Shown piece by piece: positions 1 to 10,900 of a stretch of 64,000 bases of DNA. This DNA comes from Tribonema minus. Its lineage: Eukaryota > Sar > Xanthophyceae > Tribonematales > Tribonemataceae. The stretch is from contig JAFCMP010000323.1 in NCBI GenBank assembly GCA_017506865.1, forward strand, positions 496,001 to 560,000, in the 5' to 3' direction. The position numbers and the translations under genes were made by a program. Position 1 is the first letter of the stretch, and each line of letters begins with the position of its first letter. The notes under the pieces were generated by a model. That model searched no databases. It was given only the letters and a program-made list of their open reading frames with translations, and was not told the origin of the DNA.

Positions 1-224
1 GACATAGATATGACCTCATTGTGCACATTAGTTAATGTTTCATTGAGGGCCAGGTAGGCAGTGCCCAGCACCGCCCTTGGCGGGTCAAGTGCCACGGCGA
101 CCATGCAGGCGCATTTGCAAAGCAGAGACGATCATGGCACGCGCCGACACGTGGTGCAGAAAACATGATAGTATTCGAGACCTAGTACAGCGCCACACGC
201 ACGCAACAACGATTCCTACAGTCG

Positions 225-240
225 CCCCCCCCCCCCCCCC
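225..240. repeat. C16 homopolymer abutting the ACP stop codon
   Basis: Sixteen C on the plus strand, directly touching the stop codon (243-241) of the minus-strand ACP gene, so the transcript would carry G16 straight after TGA. A similar tract follows the stop of the Rdx gene near 12.9 kb. Confidence 0.9.
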
Positions 241-1700
241 TCACTTGGCCTGCGGATGCGTTGCTACCAGCTCAATAATGTCCTTGGGCGCTGCCAGTTT
301 GAGCGCTGCTGACTCGGGGACTTGAATGCAAAACGCAGTTTCCACCTGCACGGCGATGTCCAATAGGTCCAGCTCATCAAGCCTGCAGGCAGCAAGCAAC
401 CCGTTGTGTTTGTGAGAGCAGTCCCACAAGCGCGTCTGGGTTTATACATAAGCCATCAACCTGGATAAAAGAGTGTCGCGTCAAATGTGATCCGTCATGC
501 TTGTCTGGCAACTGCCAGCGTACGCGTCTGTTGCTGTGACATTGTGGCGTGCAACCGCGATGTGCTTGGAGTGCCCCTGTATAATCTCCTCCCAGGAAGC
601 AGCGGCAATCCCTGTCCCCTCACATCATTACTACATATTGGTACGCATTGCATGTTGCTTGCAAACCACGCCCGCAGTTTGCGAGTGCTTCAAGCTGGTG
701 TGCTCCTTGTGTCGCGTGAGCTGCGTTGTTATACTTGAAGTCCAAGCATAGGCCGTTACCGCAAATGGCTGTGACATTATCAACACATTTCATTCCTGCG
801 CAATTCCTGTGCAGTGCCAAAGTTCACGGCTTGCATGTGCATAATCATTTGTTTGCCTTGCATGTTCCTCGTCGACAGCAATGGCATCTCACTTGTTTTC
901 GAGTTGGTGCACTTAAAGTTCATCAGCTTACCTGAGCGGAACCATTTGTGTGTGTGTCGCATTGTCACAAGATGCTAGTTCACCTCACCTGCAGTTCAAA
1001 TACTTGACATGAGCAACTTCAAGTTGGTACATCAAATCAAAATCATCAGCCCACCTGAGCGACGTAAACGTGCTATCGAGTGTCAGCGTTCCCTCCAGCA
1101 TGTGCCCGCGCAGCTGCTTCATCCCCGTCAGCAGCGTCATGACCCTGGTGGTGACCTCATCCTTGGGGATGAAGCACTGGGCGACAGGGGGTATGCATGT
1201 ATAGAACAGCTGCTCAGCATGAAGTTGTCGCAGCTACTGTAGCATGTATGTATGTAGTGGTTGGCTTTCGATCATGAAGTACCTAGAGAGCGCCTCAAGC
1301 ATGACTGTGCCACTTCAGTGGCTCACAGAAAGCATGGATAACTGAACATCAGCCAGAGAACATCGATTTTTTGATTCGTTTTTCATCAATATACTGATCA
1401 GCAAGGGCCTGGGGGTGTCGATGCAGCCATAGTCGCCACCAAAGGTGGCGTGTCAACAAGTTCACTTTTAATACTTTCTGAGTGGTGCTGCAGACTCGAT
1501 GAGCTGTTGATCTGCTCGAGCTGAATTTGATTTCAAAGTTCGCTGTTTGCTGGCCACGACAGAAAGTAGTGTGCCGCACTAAATAGTGGCTGACTGCAAG
1601 TATCAAAACTCACCTCTTGTGGGACAGTAGACATGGCCCGTCGCGCGGGCGCACTGCGCACTGCGCGCATTGCAGCGCATCTGGCAACGGAGCTCAGCAT
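241..1700 (-). CDS. Mitochondrial acyl carrier protein (NDUFAB1-type), DSL motif changed to DEL
   Basis: Three exons: 1700-1614, 1176-1055 and 382-241; phases 0 and 2 match, giving 116 aa. Exon 1 encodes a short Arg/Ala-rich leader ending RRAMST, typical of a mitochondrial presequence. Exons 2-3 give the four-helix ACP pattern: helix I (about residues 36-50), the LTLDSTFTSL loop, then LDELDLLDIAVQVETAF (71-87) followed by IQVPESAA and a final helix with KDIIELV. Mitochondrial ACPs serve octanoate/lipoate synthesis, complex I and LYR-protein complexes. The residue aligned with the phosphopantetheine serine of the DSL motif is Glu73, created across the exon 2/3 splice region, so the protein as read could not carry the prosthetic group. 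An earlier in-frame ATG lies at 1748; 1700 was preferred because the leader then begins the protein. A decayed copy of the exon 2 donor end lies near 925-948, downstream in intron 2. The family call is firm; the compartment is inferred from the leader. Confidence 0.75.
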
Positions 1701-1967
1701 ATCGTCCTGCGATGTGTTTGGGTCCGCCTTCCCCTTCAAATGCTGCACAGAGCCGGATCAGGTTACAGATAGTGAGACACAGGACTCTGGCTGAAAAGCG
1801 CGCCTGATGTACGCAACGCAAGCCTGCTACGCACCTGGACTGTGCTAAGGCGGCAGTGCTAAGGCGGCTTGTAGGCCTTCAAGAACGGCCATGTTAGCGA
1901 ACTTCATCACTTGAACATGAACACTTTTCATCGGGAAGTTCGAGGCTCATCCGCGTATACGTGTGTC
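1701..1967. promoter_or_regulatory. Divergent intergenic region, ACP / plastid protein
   Basis: 267 bp separate two divergent start codons. No TATA box was recognised. A short direct repeat, GTGCTAAGGCGGC-like, occurs twice near 1842-1870. A shared bidirectional promoter is inferred from the arrangement only. Confidence 0.35.
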
Positions 1968-4388
1968 ATGAGGAGACCTGCGGCGTTCGTCGTGTGTGTG
2001 CTGTGCGCGACGCCAGCGAGCGCATTCGTGCCCGCCAGCGGCAGCGCCGCTGCACGTGTGCTGGCGCTCTATAGCAGACCGAGCGAAGCATGCGTTAGAA
2101 GATGGTCATGCTTACGATTCGGTCTGTCTGGGGAGCTCAGTGACAGCAGCGGTGGTGGAGAAAGCAGCCCACAGTCATCTGCAGCAGATCTCGCCAGCAT
2201 CGTGGAGAGGAGTTTCGTCGTAGCATGCAGTGAAGGCGACTACACGGTGAGCTTTCAAGAATGTCTGCTGTGTTTCAGTTCGCATATGCCATTCGGCCTT
2301 CACAGGTTCGCTTTGCACTACCTGTGACATCAACGTTCTGCACAGCAGGCCGTAGTACCGCTCTTATACTGGTCGTCAACGTTCTGCACAGCAGGCCGTA
2401 GTACCGCTCTTATACTGGTCGTCGAACTGCTAGATCGATTGTAGTCAAGTACAAATACTAGTAATATCTGGTGTCGTATGTTTTGTGGCCGGGAGCGTGT
2501 ACATGAAGCTTTTGCTTTGCTGCTGCTCACAACAACACAGCCTTGACGATGGCCTGGAACAGCGCTACATCATGTCTAGCAGCCAATGGATAGGGCTGTC
2601 TGCGGCTCACAATTGCTCGCTCTGCATGCTGTTTGCCATGGCAGAGGGGATTGCAAGCCTTCATCTCGGCAATCATGAAGGCGTATGAGAGCGGCTTTGC
2701 AGTTCCAACGCTGTCAATGGAGATTGGCATGTGCGGCAACAACAGCGCTGGCAGGCCGCTCATGGCAGAGGAGGTGAGAGCTTCGACGCAAGCATGCACA
2801 CGTGCACTTCAGCTTGAATGCGCCCAGTTTTGTAGCAAGTACAGTATAGCAAGCACAGTGTTTGATTACTGCAGTGCCAGCTCTTGTCGGACAGTTATGT
2901 TGGGTGTTCGTTCCTATTTGACATTCACCGACTACAACGCGTGAACTCATGAGTGAGTTCATGTGATGGCAGATGAAAAGTGTGCAAGCATTCACACCAG
3001 GCCCTGCGCGTGCCCTATTCCAGCGCCTTCCGTGTGACTGCGCTCATTGTGTGTAGCTGCCATGGTGACAGCTCGTGCTGTGACCGTGTCACATTATAGT
3101 CGTTTAACGGCAGATCGCAGGCGTGTGTCTTCTTGAGGTATATTGCATTACCAAATTACCCTTTCCCAACCCCGTCTCAAGTGGAGCTTCGAACGGCGCG
3201 GATTACGCTGGAGTACGTCACTCTGGAGTGAGCATACCTAAAGTTACACCTGGGTCAGCGGTGTGCAAATGCTGACTACTATACGTCCGTCCTATTCAGA
3301 TGTACAGAGGACCATGTGTTGTACATACGTTGCATAGCTCACACGAAATGAATACCTCCATGCCCACCTTGTCATTGATGAACATTGAGACTGATAAAGC
3401 ACTTGCAACTCAGGTGGAGCCGCGCACTGTGTGGATGACGCTGGTGTACCTCACGCTAGAGCGCGCGCGGTGGGCATACATACATACCCACCGTAGTTGC
3501 AGATGTACTTTTTTGAAATGCTGCTGAAGCAGTAATAATAAATACTGCACTGCCACTTCCTTCGCAGGTGGAGCTGCGCACCGTGTGGATGACGCTGGTG
3601 TACCTCACGCTCGAGCGTGCGCGGTGGCCGCAGCGCGTGCCGCGGGCAGCGGGCATCAGTGCTCCGTTCAAGAACGAGTTTGACCCGTTTGTGGGCAACA
3701 TCATGCGCGCCCACTCGTCGGGCTACGATCTGAACGTGAGTGACATGTTGAGACATGTACTCGCAGTCTTCGGCTCGTGCGTTGTCGTAACTTAGGGTTA
3801 GGGTTAGGCAGGCATGCTCGCAGTTGTAGGGCGTCGCCGCTCCCGTTGAGAACGAGTTCGACCCGTTTGTGGACAACATCATGCGCGCCCACGCATTGGG
3901 CTATGGCCTGAACGTGAGTGACAGTGACATGTGCCTGCAGTGTTCGGCCCACGCCTTTTTTACATCATGCGTTTGGGGGTACCTAGGTGAAAAGAAGGGG
4001 GGGTAGGCAGGTATGCACGCAGCTGTAGGCCACATCACACGGGATGTACATGCTGTGTTGCAAACACGCCCATGGGTGTCCGCCCCTCCAGCGGACGTTA
4101 AGAAAGCACCTCAGGTATGTATGCACATATGGCGCTCCTCACCCTGCGGTTTGTCTCTCCACGCATGCGCGCCTACTGGTACTGGAGGTCTGGCGTGAAT
4201 ACACATTCGACGCTCCTCACCCTTGCGGTTTGTCTTCCCCCATGCATGCGCGACAGCGGCTGAAGCTGGAGGAGATGATGCGCGGGGGGACGGAGCCGCG
4301 CACCCCCTTTGAGGCAGCAGTGCTCAGCCAGTGCATGCGCATCGTCTTCATGACGCTGGAACTGATGAGCCAGGGGTGGGAAGGCTAG
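1968..4388 (+). CDS. Plastid-targeted protein of unknown function, four exons
   Basis: Exons 1968-2246, 2645-2773, 3568-3735 and 4257-4388; all introns are phase 0 with GTGAG donors, giving 235 aa. The N-terminus has a hydrophobic signal sequence (MRRPAAFVVCVLCATPASAF) ending in the ASAF junction diagnostic of import into complex plastids, then an Arg/Ala/Ser-rich transit region. The mature part is helical with no catalytic motif that I recognise: exon 2 has AIMKAYESGFAVPTLSMEI, exon 3 VELRTVWMTLVYLTLERARW and FDPFVGNIMRAHSSGYDLN, exon 4 RLKLEEMMRGG and MRIVFMTLELMSQGW. The latter two resemble each other, suggesting internal helical repeats. ATG 1911 upstream is in frame but would bury the signal peptide. 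A donor-like GTGGGA just before the stop leaves open a longer C-terminus. Decayed copies of exon ends flank exons 3 and 4. Confidence 0.65.
3184..3917 (+). repeat. Partial copies flanking exon 3 of the plastid protein gene
   Basis: The exon at 3568-3735 has copies of its 5' half upstream (about 3412-3475, nearly identical; about 3184-3225, more diverged) and a copy of its 3' half downstream with the GTGAGTG donor (about 3840-3918). None contains a whole exon. Confidence 0.8.
4130..4272 (+). repeat. Upstream copy of the exon 4 acceptor region
   Basis: About 57 bp at 4130-4186 resemble 4208-4272, covering the pyrimidine-rich acceptor and the first bases of exon 4. The copy lies upstream, as for the other exon 5'-end copies in the window. 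Confidence 0.65.
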
Positions 4389-7190
4389 AGCGCGCGACGC
4401 GCTCGGCAGCCCAACTTGAAGTCACACACATGTCAACTTCAAGTGTGACGCTGTCGAGGTCCTTGCTGCCTTCGAGAGCGCACGCTAGACGGCAGTCTGT
4501 GGCGGCGGTGTCGTCTGACGGCAGCGATGAACGCCAGGGTGCTGCGACAGCGGCGTCGGTTGGGTGACGACAGCAGTGCTCAAGTAAGTGGTTGCGCATG
4601 GCGCAGTGGGCGGCATGCGTCGGAGCACTGCCACGTCTACTCTAGGAGCCCGCAGCTGTCAGCATCCGGGCATAAAGTGGCAGTTACAGGGCAGTTACGA
4701 CACGCGTCGAATCGCACTGGCATTTGCAGACCGACTGCCGCATACAGGTGTTTGGCGTGACGGTATAGAGGAACAACCTCCAGTGAAGGGGAGGGGGGAG
4801 GAGGGTGGGGGGGGGGGGGGGGGTCGTAGATCAGCAGCCAACACGACAACTGTGAGAGTTTGTTGTAACCTTTTGTTTATGTTGAGTGGTAGGCTAATTA
4901 CAATCACATCACAGCTGATGCGCGGGCACCATACCCGCACACACGCATCGCATGACGGAATGGACCTTGTCTACAGCAAGTGTATGTATTTGGGCGGACA
5001 ATGCATTGCGAATCAAGTTGCGACTGCCTTGTCGATCTCACCGGGTGCTTGGCGTTCCCAGACAGTCACTCACCGTAAGCCCACGTCGATCGTGCCTTTG
5101 CCCATTGTCGCCAGCACTCTCGCATGATGTTTGCTTTGATGAATCTATACAGCAAGCTGGTCCAATGCGCGGCAGATTGATGCCCCAGTTCATCATCGGG
5201 CCTACTCTGATAGGCGCATGCTCAGGGATGTCACGACAGCGCACTGCTCAAAATACATGAACACAGTGTCACCAGCTGCCACTCTGGGAACAGAACATGA
5301 TGCTGCGTCTTGCATGTGCATGGACACGTGTCGTTGTTGACGCATGTGAGTCGGGAATGCCTGAGAACGGGTGTTTTGCCAGTACATGTGGTTGATCTTA
5401 CACACACACGGTGCCATAATGTCGACATACTGCAGCACAACGCTTTGCGCTCGGGACCACACTCAAGGGCAGTGGACATTGCATGCATATCCAGCATCAT
5501 GGTCCTTGGCGCCCCGCCGTTTGACCAGATGAGTCAAGACACCCGCTGCTTCAACCGCATCAGCAGTGGTGAACATCGTTGTAATTTGGGCAAGCCGCTG
5601 CTTGCAACATGTCGCCAGACCATGCCAGTACTTTTTATTAATTCTCGCTCCGGGCGCGAAAAAGCCCAGATGAATGGCATCCAGCTTTGACGCTTGCTGT
5701 ACGGAATCTACATGTCGCGTGACAGTCTCAACGACAACCACTACGTTCGTGCAGTCATGCCATTGAACTGCATAATTGCGCATGCGCGTGCAGCGTAGCA
5801 GGCACAGCTTAAGTTGAGACAACGCAGCGACCCTCAGACGGTGTACAGCAGCAGTTTCATTCATGTTGTTCCCAAACACTAGCGCGGTCTAGAAGCACAT
5901 GCGTGCATGCGCCGAGGCGCATCTGCCCTCCTCTTGAACGGGGCCGCCGCTGCCTCGGGGCTGAAGTATATGGGCACCGGCAGTGCAGCCAAGGCCGCAA
6001 AACATTGAACACCTTCCCCCCCAAAAGCGCTGCGATACTGCAGCTTTGTTTGTACCAGCGAGGAGGAGACAGGCACGATGTTGGCCATGGCGTTTGCCGC
6101 CAAAACTGTGTGCGCCGAGCAAACGCCTTTACCAAAATTGCGTTCGCGAGATGAGCTCCGTGGTGCACATGATGAGCGTTGCTGCTGCCAGCAGGCGGCG
6201 GCAGCAGCAGCAGCAGCAGCAGCGCTCAGAAAAACAGCGCCAGCGCTGTCCGCGCCGATTGAACTTGCGTAGCACTGCAAGATCGGCAGCACGTGACCTG
6301 CGAACCATCTGCACGTCTTTGTAACCTCTTGGAATCCAGATCTGCGTCTGAAAGCGCTGCAGTTGCAAAGCACGTCGCTGCAACAGCAGCATCAAGCATC
6401 AGCGGCTGCACATCCATTTGCACCCAAAGGACTGCAGCCGTGCTGCCGGTGCTGCCGGCGCTGCCGGCGCGCTGCGGAGCAGGGCAGACCAGTAGTAGCT
6501 GGACAGACGCGCGCTGAGACACGGAGCAGCTGCAATACTGCACAAATTCCCGCAAAGAGCAATGGCGCCCCACAGCATGCCTCCGTGGCGGCACCTGCGG
6601 AGTCGATGAAGCAGCCGCGCCATGCCCCGCTGCTCGCGCCGATGGATCTAAGCGCCGCATCGCTGCGGCCCCGGCCGCTGCCGCCGCGGCGCCGCCGTGA
6701 AAATTGTGCTGCGACTGGCACGTTGCGCTTCACCGCGGCAGCAGCGCTCAGAGCTTGCCCCTGTGCTGCAGTGTCAGAGGAGTCAGATACGGCACCTGCG
6801 CCGTGATCCATCTAAAGCAGCTGAACAGCTGGCTGGCTGTTTCCTGCGCGGCGGCGGCGGCTGCGCTCCGCAGTACAGGTCGATGAGAGCGCTCGGAACG
6901 CACGGCGCTCACCGCCAACCTCAGCATTGAAGCTGCGCGCGGCGGCAGCGCCCGTGTGTGAACGGGCAGCATGTATGAGCGACGCGATCTGCTGCAGCGT
7001 CGAATCTTGTCCTGGCAGTGGGCGCTTCGCACGGAAACGACCGGCCGCGGCGGCGCTGCGCGGAGGCGCATAACTGCAGCTGCGCGCCGCCAGCGGTGTC
7101 GGTGGCGCACCAGCTGCCGCCGACTGCATACGCGCAACGGCCGGAGCACCGCCAGCGCATCACCATGACCACGAGCGTGCCGCACTGGCA
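4389..7190. other. Intergenic region without recognised gene; G17 tract and CAG/GCG-rich DNA
   Basis: Contains a 17-base G run at 4807-4823 about 420 bp after the plus-strand stop, and from about 5.9 kb DNA rich in GCAGCGC/CAGCGCTC units that is open in several frames by composition. No domain, signal peptide or consistent exon series was seen. Confidence 0.5.
5641..5688 (-). repeat. Dispersed 48-bp repeat, copy 1
   Basis: Matches in reverse orientation the segment at 22009-22056, sharing the core GGGCTTTTTT/CGCGCCC-like stretch and ATCATCTGGGCTT. Perhaps the end of a mobile element; no target duplication was recognised. Confidence 0.5.
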
Positions 7191-7194
7191 GTGG

Positions 7195-7620
7195 CGGTGC
7201 CAGAAATCGGTGACGCCAGAAGTTGGGGATGTGCCAATCGTCCACTGCGTAAGCACACCAGCTGGAAAACCGCGGCGCACCGCCGGACCGCTCACGCCGC
7301 GCTGCCAGCGCCGCTACAGGTCAGCGACGCCCCGAGCTGCTTGCGGCGCCGCCCGTGAGCTGGAGCCTGCGCACACCGGCAGGAGTACCGAGGCGGTCGT
7401 ACGATGCCCCTTGACAGCAGCGGGCACGGCTCACCGCCAGAGCACACCCGCAGGCCGTCCAGTGCCTGGTACGGTGCACTGGCAGCGGCGGGCGTCGCGC
7501 GTCGCTAGAGGCCGGCGACGACCCCCAGCAGCCGCGAGCACAAGCGCGCGCTGGCAGAAGAAGCGCCGTAGCGTCGCGCGCGATGCCCTGGCAGCTGCCG
7601 CAGCGCGTGCCAGCTGCGCT
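7195..7620 (-). repeat. Serial decayed copies of the 3' end of the ABC transporter's last exon
   Basis: The coding end at about 7649-7740 recurs at about 7505-7610, 7314-7400 and 7195-7225 with increasing divergence away from the gene. Each still shows the GGCGACGCC...AGCTGC core and the stop-codon region. They lie downstream of the stop. Confidence 0.75.
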
Positions 7621-7648
7621 AGTGCGCTGCGCAGCGCAGCACGCGCTG

Positions 7649-7940
7649 CTAGAGGTCGGCGACGCCCCAGCTGCCGGCGGCGTCGCCCGCGAGCACGAGC
7701 GCGCGCGCATGGAAGCGCCGCAGCGTCGCGCGGTGCCCCGCGGAGACGAGCGTCGCGCCGGCGGCGCGCAGGCGCGCCATCGCGTCCGCCTCCGCGTCCT
7801 CGCCAAGCGCTGACGTCGCCTCGTCCAGGAGCAGCAGGCGCGGCCGGTGGTACAGCGCGCGCGCGAGCGCGAGGCGCTGCGCCTCGCCCGGCGACAGCAC
7901 GTTGGGCCAGTCGGCGACGCGCTCGAGCCCGGCGCTGCTG

Positions 7941-7972
<32 letters not shown>

Positions 7973-10900
7973 ACGCAGCAGGTGCGAGAGGCGCAGCTGC
8001 TGCAGGATGTCGGCGACGCGCGCGCGGCCGGCGGCGCAGGCGACGGCGGCGTCGCGCCACTCGCGTGGGTAGACGACCTTTGCGGCGGCGGCGGCGGCGC
8101 GCGTAACGATGCACAGCGCATAGCGCGTGAATTGATGGCGGCTGCCGCGCTCATGCTGTGTGTTTGAAGTGTGTGATGAGAGTGTGCGTAGAGTCTAGCA
8201 CATGAGTTGATGTCGGCTGCCGAGCTTACGGTTGGCTTTGAAGTGTCCTTCGAGCTGACGCGCAGAGTCTGTGAAAGCCCTTCGGTGGCAGAGACACATG
8301 TACTGTGTGAGGCGGCGGCGGCTGCGGCGACAGCGGCACATGAGTAAACTACCTCTGCAGTGACCGTTAGGCAATGCACACAGACAAATCCATTTATGCT
8401 ATACAAAACAAGGCACACAATGCAGAACTTCACATCGCAGTACGTCTGGCACCAACGCGCGCGGACAGCACGCACCCTGACCACTAGCTTTACGTATTCT
8501 GCTCACGAGCTATCTTCGCCTCTGCTGCCCCGCATACACAGGTGTAGAGGCACGCATCAGCGCTCAGCGCCGCAATACCTGCATACCCCACGCACCTGAT
8601 CCGCTAGCGTCCCCACGAACGTGTACGGCTTCTGCGGCAGAAACATGATGCGCTCGCACTCATACTCCCCGCCGCCGTCGCCGCGCGCGCCACCAGACCA
8701 GTTTTGCGCCGCCCCGCCACCGCCGCCGCCGCTGCTGCCGCAGTGCCGCACCGTGCCGCCGCGCGGCTCCCACAGCCCCGCCACGACGCGCAGCAGCGAC
8801 GTCTTGCCGCAGCCGCTCGCGCCGCAGATGAGCACGTGCTCGCCCTCCGCAACACTCAGCGACAGGTCGGTGATGAGATTGCCGCCGTCGCCGCCGCCGC
8901 TGCCGCCGCCGTTCTCCGTGCCGTTGCGGAACCATGCGCTGTCGCCGCCGGCGCAGCCGCCCGCGCTCGGCCGCGCCACCGTCACGTTGCGTAGCGTCAG
9001 CAGCGCGCCGCCGCCGCCGCCGCCGTTGCTGCGCGCTTCCTCCGCCGCCTCGTCAGCGCCGCTGCCGCTGCTGCTGCCGCGGCTGCGCGCGCTGAGCATG
9101 GCCACGGCGGCCGCATCGCCCTTATTCGCATCATCGTCCTCATCGCCATCAGCGGCAGCAGCGGCGGCGGGGATGTCTAATTCGGGGCGGTCATATGGCG
9201 ACAGCTTGGCGGAGGCCGCGGCGGTGAAGCCTGCGCCGCACAAGAGCTCCATGACGCGGCCGGCGCTGGCGCGCACGACGGTGAGCGACGCGCTCGCGTC
9301 GAGCCCCATGCTGAAGGCGTTGATGATGTAGAGGCACGAGTACGAGCCGCGCGCGAGCAGCGACGAGATCTCCGCCTCGCTCGCGGCGTGCGCCTGGCAT
9401 GGGGGTTGGGGGGGGGGTTGGGGGGGGTCAGATTGAAAGAAAGTAGTAGGCCCAAATGAAGGATAGAGGTTGGTCGAGGTGGGAATTTAGACGCCAACCG
9501 TAAACGTGGCATCGTCGCTGCCGACAGTGACAAGTCTGACATGGGGGACGCTGAGTGTTGCATGACGAGATCTCCGCCTCGCTCGCGGCGTGCGCCTGGC
9601 AGGGGGGGGGGCGCAGGGGGAAGTTGTGGCGTTGGGGTTTAGCATCAGAATTAGGGTTAGGTCAGGGTTAGGGGTTACGGATCAATCACGCTGAGGGTGG
9701 CATGATGAGGGGATCTGCGTCGGCGCACCTTGGTGAGATAGAAGATGAAGCCACCCGTGTAGGTATGCATAAGCAACATGCAAGTAGGGTATGTAGGTAT
9801 CATACACCGTTTTCGGCGCACCTTGGTGAGGTAGAAGATGGAGATCCCGACGGCGGCGTAGTTGACGATGGACCCCACGTAGTCAAAGAACTGGACGCAC
9901 GCGTACAGCGGCAGGTGCGCCCACAGCACCCGCCAGCGCGCGTCAACCGCGCTGTTGAAGTAGTAGCCGAGCCGGTGACGCTCCGCGCGCGCCGCCGCCG
10001 CCGCGCCGTAGAACGCCACCGCCTCCGCGTTCGCCCGCAGCCACGCGTGCGCGTAGCGGAACGTGCCCTCGCGCCGCTCGGCTTCGTAGACGCGCGGGAC
10101 GACGCGACGCAGGACGACGGCGTTCAGCGCGCCGGCGAGCGCAAAGTACGCGTAGCACGCCGCGGGCGCCACCCAGCCGAAGAGCGCCGCGACGTACCAC
10201 GTGTAGTACGCGAGCAGACCGGGGACGACGAGCGTCTTCTGGATGACTTCGCCCATCGCCGTGGTGAGCGCTGCCGCGTCGCTAACGATGCGCTGGTCGG
10301 GGTTGTCGACGGCCGCCGCCGCCTTGCCGCCGCCGCTGCTGCTGCCGCTGCTGCCACCGCCCGCGCGCGTGAGCTGGTACGGCACCGTGCCGCGCAGGTA
10401 GTGCGCGTGCAGGTACCTGCGCGCGAATCGACAGGTGTGTGAACATAAGACGATTGTGCGTTGGCGTGCATGATGCGCGCTTAAAGAAGCAAGTCACACT
10501 TGAAGTACTGTGTTGAAGTTGGTGGCGGGCGCCTGCGGCGTTCTTGCAACAGCGGCGCTCTGTGTGCGGGGAAGGCTGGCAGCGGCGCACGTCGGTGCGC
10601 GGGGGCAGTGCTTTGCGCGGTCATGATGCGTTACGTGCAGCTGAGCACTGTGACAATTGGCGGCGGCGGCAGCGCGTGTGGCCGCGGAGCTGGCATGGCG
10701 CCATGCTGCGCATGTGGCGCGCGTGTTTATGCGAGCACCGCGCGCATGCATGTCCACGCTGCGCGTGTGCATGCGCTTGTATGCGCCGCCGGCATGGGGG
10801 GAGCGCAGGGCTGCCAGCACATCAGGGGGCGCATGCACGCACAGGTACAGGCAGGCGTAAAAGACTGCTGCAATTTGCGGAGGCGGCAGCGCTTGCTGTC

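Noticed and set aside
7018-9331. Long plus-strand frames of 236-362 aa with Arg/Ala/Pro-rich translation
   Set aside because: They lie antisense to exons 3-4 of the ABC transporter, whose frame carries intact ATPase motifs; the plus frames are open only because of high GC.
9401-9428. G-quadruplex promoter element
   Set aside because: On the transcribed (minus) strand it is the C-rich pyrimidine tract of the exon 3 acceptor, which explains it well enough.
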